Source: Paenibacillus nanensis
GTDB lineage: Bacteria > Bacillota > Bacilli > Paenibacillales > Paenibacillaceae
DNA length: 64,000 nt
Direction: 5' to 3'
NCBI RefSeq assembly: GCF_003583765.1
Contig: NZ_QXQA01000011.1
Location: forward strand, 151,902 to 215,901
The stretch's first letter is position 1. Each line of letters begins with the position of its first letter. The notes beneath the pieces were generated by a model. That model made no database searches. It was not told where the DNA came from and was given only the letters and a program-made list of their open reading frames with translations. Shown one piece after another: positions 62,095-64,000 of this stretch. A program made the translations under genes and the position numbers.

Positions 62095-62694
62095 TTGTTT
62101 TACCCGGAACCGATAGCAAAATTGATTGACGCGTTTACCCGCTTGCCTGGCATCGGTCCGAAGACTGCCGCCAGGCTTGCTTTTCACGTGCTTCGAATGA
62201 AGGAAGATGACGTGATCGATTTCGCCAAAGCGTTAGTAAGCGTGAAGCGGAATCTGTTTTATTGCTCGGTATGCTGCAATATTACGGATACGGATCCGTG
62301 TAAGATTTGTCAGGACAAATCGCGCGACAGCTCCGTTATCTGTGTCGTTCAAGAGTCCAAGGATTTAGTGGCGATGGAACGGACGAAGGAATTCGACGGC
62401 TATTACCACGTCCTGCAAGGCGCGATTTCTCCAATGGAGGGAGTCGGACCCGATGAGATCCGAATTGCCGAGCTCCTGCGCAGATTAAGCGACGAGCGTG
62501 TACAGGAACTTATTCTTGCTACGAATCCTAATATCGAGGGCGAAGCGACTGCGATGTATTTATCGCGGTTAGTAAAGCCGTTTGGATTAAAAGTGACCCG
62601 AATCGCCCATGGTCTGCCGGTTGGCGGGGATCTGGAATATGCCGATGAAGTGACCCTGTCCAAAGCTTTGGAAGGTAGGCGTGAGCTCAGCTGA
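62095..62694 (+). CDS. recR: Recombination protein RecR
   Basis: Works with RecF/RecO in gap repair, 199 residues. Helix-hairpin-helix [14 protein letters not shown], zinc finger Cys57, Cys60, Cys69, Cys72, Toprim domain ([45 protein letters not shown]). TTG start 9 bases behind AAAGGAG. Terminator follows. Confidence 0.97.
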   Translation: MFYPEPIAKLIDAFTRLPGIGPKTAARLAFHVLRMKEDDVIDFAKALVSVKRNLFYCSVCCNITDTDPCKICQDKSRDSSVICVVQESKDLVAMERTKEFDGYYHVLQGAISPMEGVGPDEIRIAELLRRLSDERVQELILATNPNIEGEATAMYLSRLVKPFGLKVTRIAHGLPVGGDLEYADEVTLSKALEGRRELS

Positions 62695-62711
62695 TAGCCG
62701 AGACCGCTTCT

Positions 62712-62757
62712 AGAACCGTTCTTTCATGGAACATCCATGGGGGACGGTTCTTTTTTG
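62712..62757 (+). terminator. recR terminator
   Basis: AGAACCGT and ACGGTTCT arms with inner CATGG/CCATG, then TTTTTTG. Confidence 0.92.
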
Positions 62758-62862
62758 TTTAGGTTAGCCCCCTTCTATACATCCTTGAGTTCTATTCTTC
62801 GGTACAGGCCTATACACATAGAAGAAGAACCGCATACCAAGCGTGGACAAGGAGGGTGCGAA

Positions 62863-63111
62863 ATGGACTTGCAACAACCGGAACAAAATAAGGAAGACTA
62901 CAGCCGAAAACGAAAGCTGAAGGAGGAAATTGCAGATGCGTTAAAGGAATGGGAGAGCGCCAAAAGATATTTCAACTATGCGCTTGGCCATGAGCAAGTG
63001 GACTATGCGATTCATGCGATCATTACGGCCGAGAAGCGCTACACCATGCTATTAAGCAAAGCGAAAAAAATGAAAGGCTCATGGCCGCAATGGGAGGGAG
63101 TAGCGGAATGA
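62863..63111 (+). CDS. yaaL: YaaL / DUF2508 protein
   Basis: Helical cytoplasmic protein of 82 residues of the DUF2508 family (LKEEIADALKEWESAKRYFNYALGHEQVDYAIHAIITAEKRY). ATG at 62863 with AAGGAGG upstream. It overlaps bofA as ATGA, the same pair as in B. subtilis. Function unknown. Confidence 0.88.
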   Translation: MDLQQPEQNKEDYSRKRKLKEEIADALKEWESAKRYFNYALGHEQVDYAIHAIITAEKRYTMLLSKAKKMKGSWPQWEGVAE

Positions 63112-63371
63112 AGGCAGTATGGTTGACAGTATTGATTGCGTCCTCGTTAACGCTGATTATCGTTTTATTGCGAAGCAGGCTTTCTTGGAATTGGCTGCGC
63201 AGTTTTGTCCTGCATTTGATCGCGGCAGCAGGTCTCTTATATCTTGTGAATGAGACGGGGATTGTTGAAGGGCTGCATATTCCGCTCAATCCCTTTACGA
63301 TAAGCGCGGCTGTAGTGCTAGGCGTGCCAGGCGTTTTGATGTTGGCAGGCATTCAGCTCTTTATTGTTTAA
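63108..63371 (+). CDS. bofA: Pro-sigma-K processing inhibitor BofA
   Basis: Membrane protein of 87 residues holding the SpoIVFB protease inactive in the outer forespore membrane until the sigma-K checkpoint. Helices at about 1-18, 25-45 and 62-85. The C-terminal PLNPFTISAAVVLGVPGVLMLAGIQLFI is the conserved BofA part. ATG at 63108 overlaps the yaaL stop. Confidence 0.92.
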   Translation: MKAVWLTVLIASSLTLIIVLLRSRLSWNWLRSFVLHLIAAAGLLYLVNETGIVEGLHIPLNPFTISAAVVLGVPGVLMLAGIQLFIV

Positions 63372-63426
63372 TGAGTGACAGCGATACTGGAATTGATTTT
63401 TATTTCAGGAAATGCTGCGCTCTAGG

Positions 63427-63456
63427 TTGACGGGACTATTCTGGTTATGCTACATT
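63427..63456 (+). promoter_or_regulatory. Possible rrn promoter P1
   Basis: TTGACG (63427-63432), 18-base spacer, TACATT (63451-63456). The weak -10 makes it a candidate only. Confidence 0.5.
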
Positions 63457-63499
63457 ATTACTCGCGCCAACAAAGTGAAAGTCGCTTTTGTAACAGCTT

Positions 63500-63552
63500 T
63501 TAAAAAAGAATTAAAAAAGTGCTTGCATTATGATGGGCGTATGTGATATATT
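63500..63552 (+). promoter_or_regulatory. rrn promoter P2 with A/T-rich UP element
   Basis: TTGCAT (63523-63528), 18-base spacer, TATATT (63547-63552), preceded by the A/T-rich TTTTAAAAAAGAATTAAAAA region that fits an UP element. Confidence 0.8.
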
Positions 63553-63597
63553 ATAAAAGTCGCCGCTGAGACACGGGCGACACGAAAGAAAAAAGAT

Positions 63598-63626
63598 TGT
63601 TCTTTGAAAACTGAACAACGAGCGAA
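63598..63626 (+). promoter_or_regulatory. boxA antitermination site of the rrn leader
   Basis: TTGTTCTTTGAAAACTGAAC is the usual Firmicutes rRNA leader with the boxA core TTCTTTGAAAACT. Confidence 0.8.
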
Positions 63627-63735
63627 ACTGCCCTGTTAATTCGGTAACGAGTTAATAGATATAAGAAGTTTTCGTACTCGGCTTTAGCCGATGCGAAAAG
63701 CTTCAAGCAACAAACGTAATGAGCAATCAAACACT

Positions 63736-64000
63736 TTTATGGAGAGTTTGATCCTGGCTCAGGACGAACGCTGGCGGCGTGCCTAATACATGCAAGTCGA
63801 GCGGAGTTATTCCTTCGGGGATAACTTAGCGGCGGACGGGTGAGTAACACGTAGGTAACCTGCCTGTAAGACTGGGATAACATTCGGAAACGAATGCTAA
63901 TACCGGATACGCGAGTTGGTCGCATGGCCGACTCGGGAAAGACGGAGCAATCTGTCGCTTACAGATGGACCTGCGGCGCATTAGCTAGTTGGTGAGGTAA
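63736..64000 (+). rRNA. rrs: 16S ribosomal RNA, 5' part
   Basis: GAGAGTTTGATCCTGGCTCA and the following GACGAACGCTGGCGGCGTGC mark the 5' end of 16S rRNA; TACATGCAAGTCGAGCG is also present. The gene runs off the window. The sequence is of Firmicutes type. Confidence 0.98.

Overview
The window looks like chromosomal DNA of a spore-forming Gram-positive bacterium of the Paenibacillus type. The evidence is an SLH-domain surface protein, a quinol oxidase of the Bacillus qoxABCD kind, paired YesN/YesM-like regulators next to a sugar ABC transporter, and proteins with copper-amine-oxidase-N type domains. Two blocks follow Bacillus subtilis gene order: rpoE-pyrG-spo0F-murA-rho-rpmE, and SRP RNA-dnaX-yaaK-recR-yaaL-bofA followed by 16S rRNA. 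Species assignment is inference.

Layout. 1-4.7 kb: a truncated SLH protein gene, then an ECF sigma/anti-sigma operon with two membrane proteins; the sigma gene appears to start at a rare ATT codon. 4.7-8.2 kb: an HPP-like membrane protein, a very short Crp/Fnr protein convergent with flavohaemoglobin hmp, and two small stress-type genes. A perfect Crp-type palindrome is centred at -41.5 of the predicted hmp promoter. 8.3-16.9 kb: an FAD monooxygenase, a surface transglutaminase-like protein, folD under a ZTP riboswitch, a tandem GNAT protein and a beta-mannosidase. 17.0-17.8 kb: non-coding DNA built from three families of degenerate repeats. 17.9-21.9 kb: qoxDCBA on the minus strand, with His-rich tails on three of the four subunits. 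22.3-27.8 kb: two small genes of unknown function, a class A PBP, a sugar-efflux-like MFS protein and speE.

27.9-37.8 kb is a carbohydrate locus: two-component system, solute-binding lipoprotein, two permeases and a large GH2 beta-galactosidase. A terminator and a duplicated hairpin lie between the binding-protein gene and the permeases. 39.0-44.4 kb is a phosphonate-type ABC transporter joined to a tyrosine-phosphatase-like enzyme and faced by a divergent GntR regulator; this may be an uptake-and-dephosphorylation system for an unknown phospho-compound. 44.5-47.3 kb carries a deoxyinosine-glycosylase-like gene, ywiB and argS.

47.33-48.25 kb holds 18 tandem units of 52 bp, each with a palindrome, and is the most striking unexplained object in the window. 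It is followed by a surface protein with a BsuPI-like domain and a subtilisin-like protease without a signal peptide. From 51 kb to the end the content is mostly conserved housekeeping and sporulation genes with readable regulation: a pyrG leader of the GGGC/attenuator type, a sigma-H promoter for spo0F, a long unexplained murA leader, a radical SAM gene between rho and rpmE, the complete large SRP RNA, and the start of an rRNA operon.
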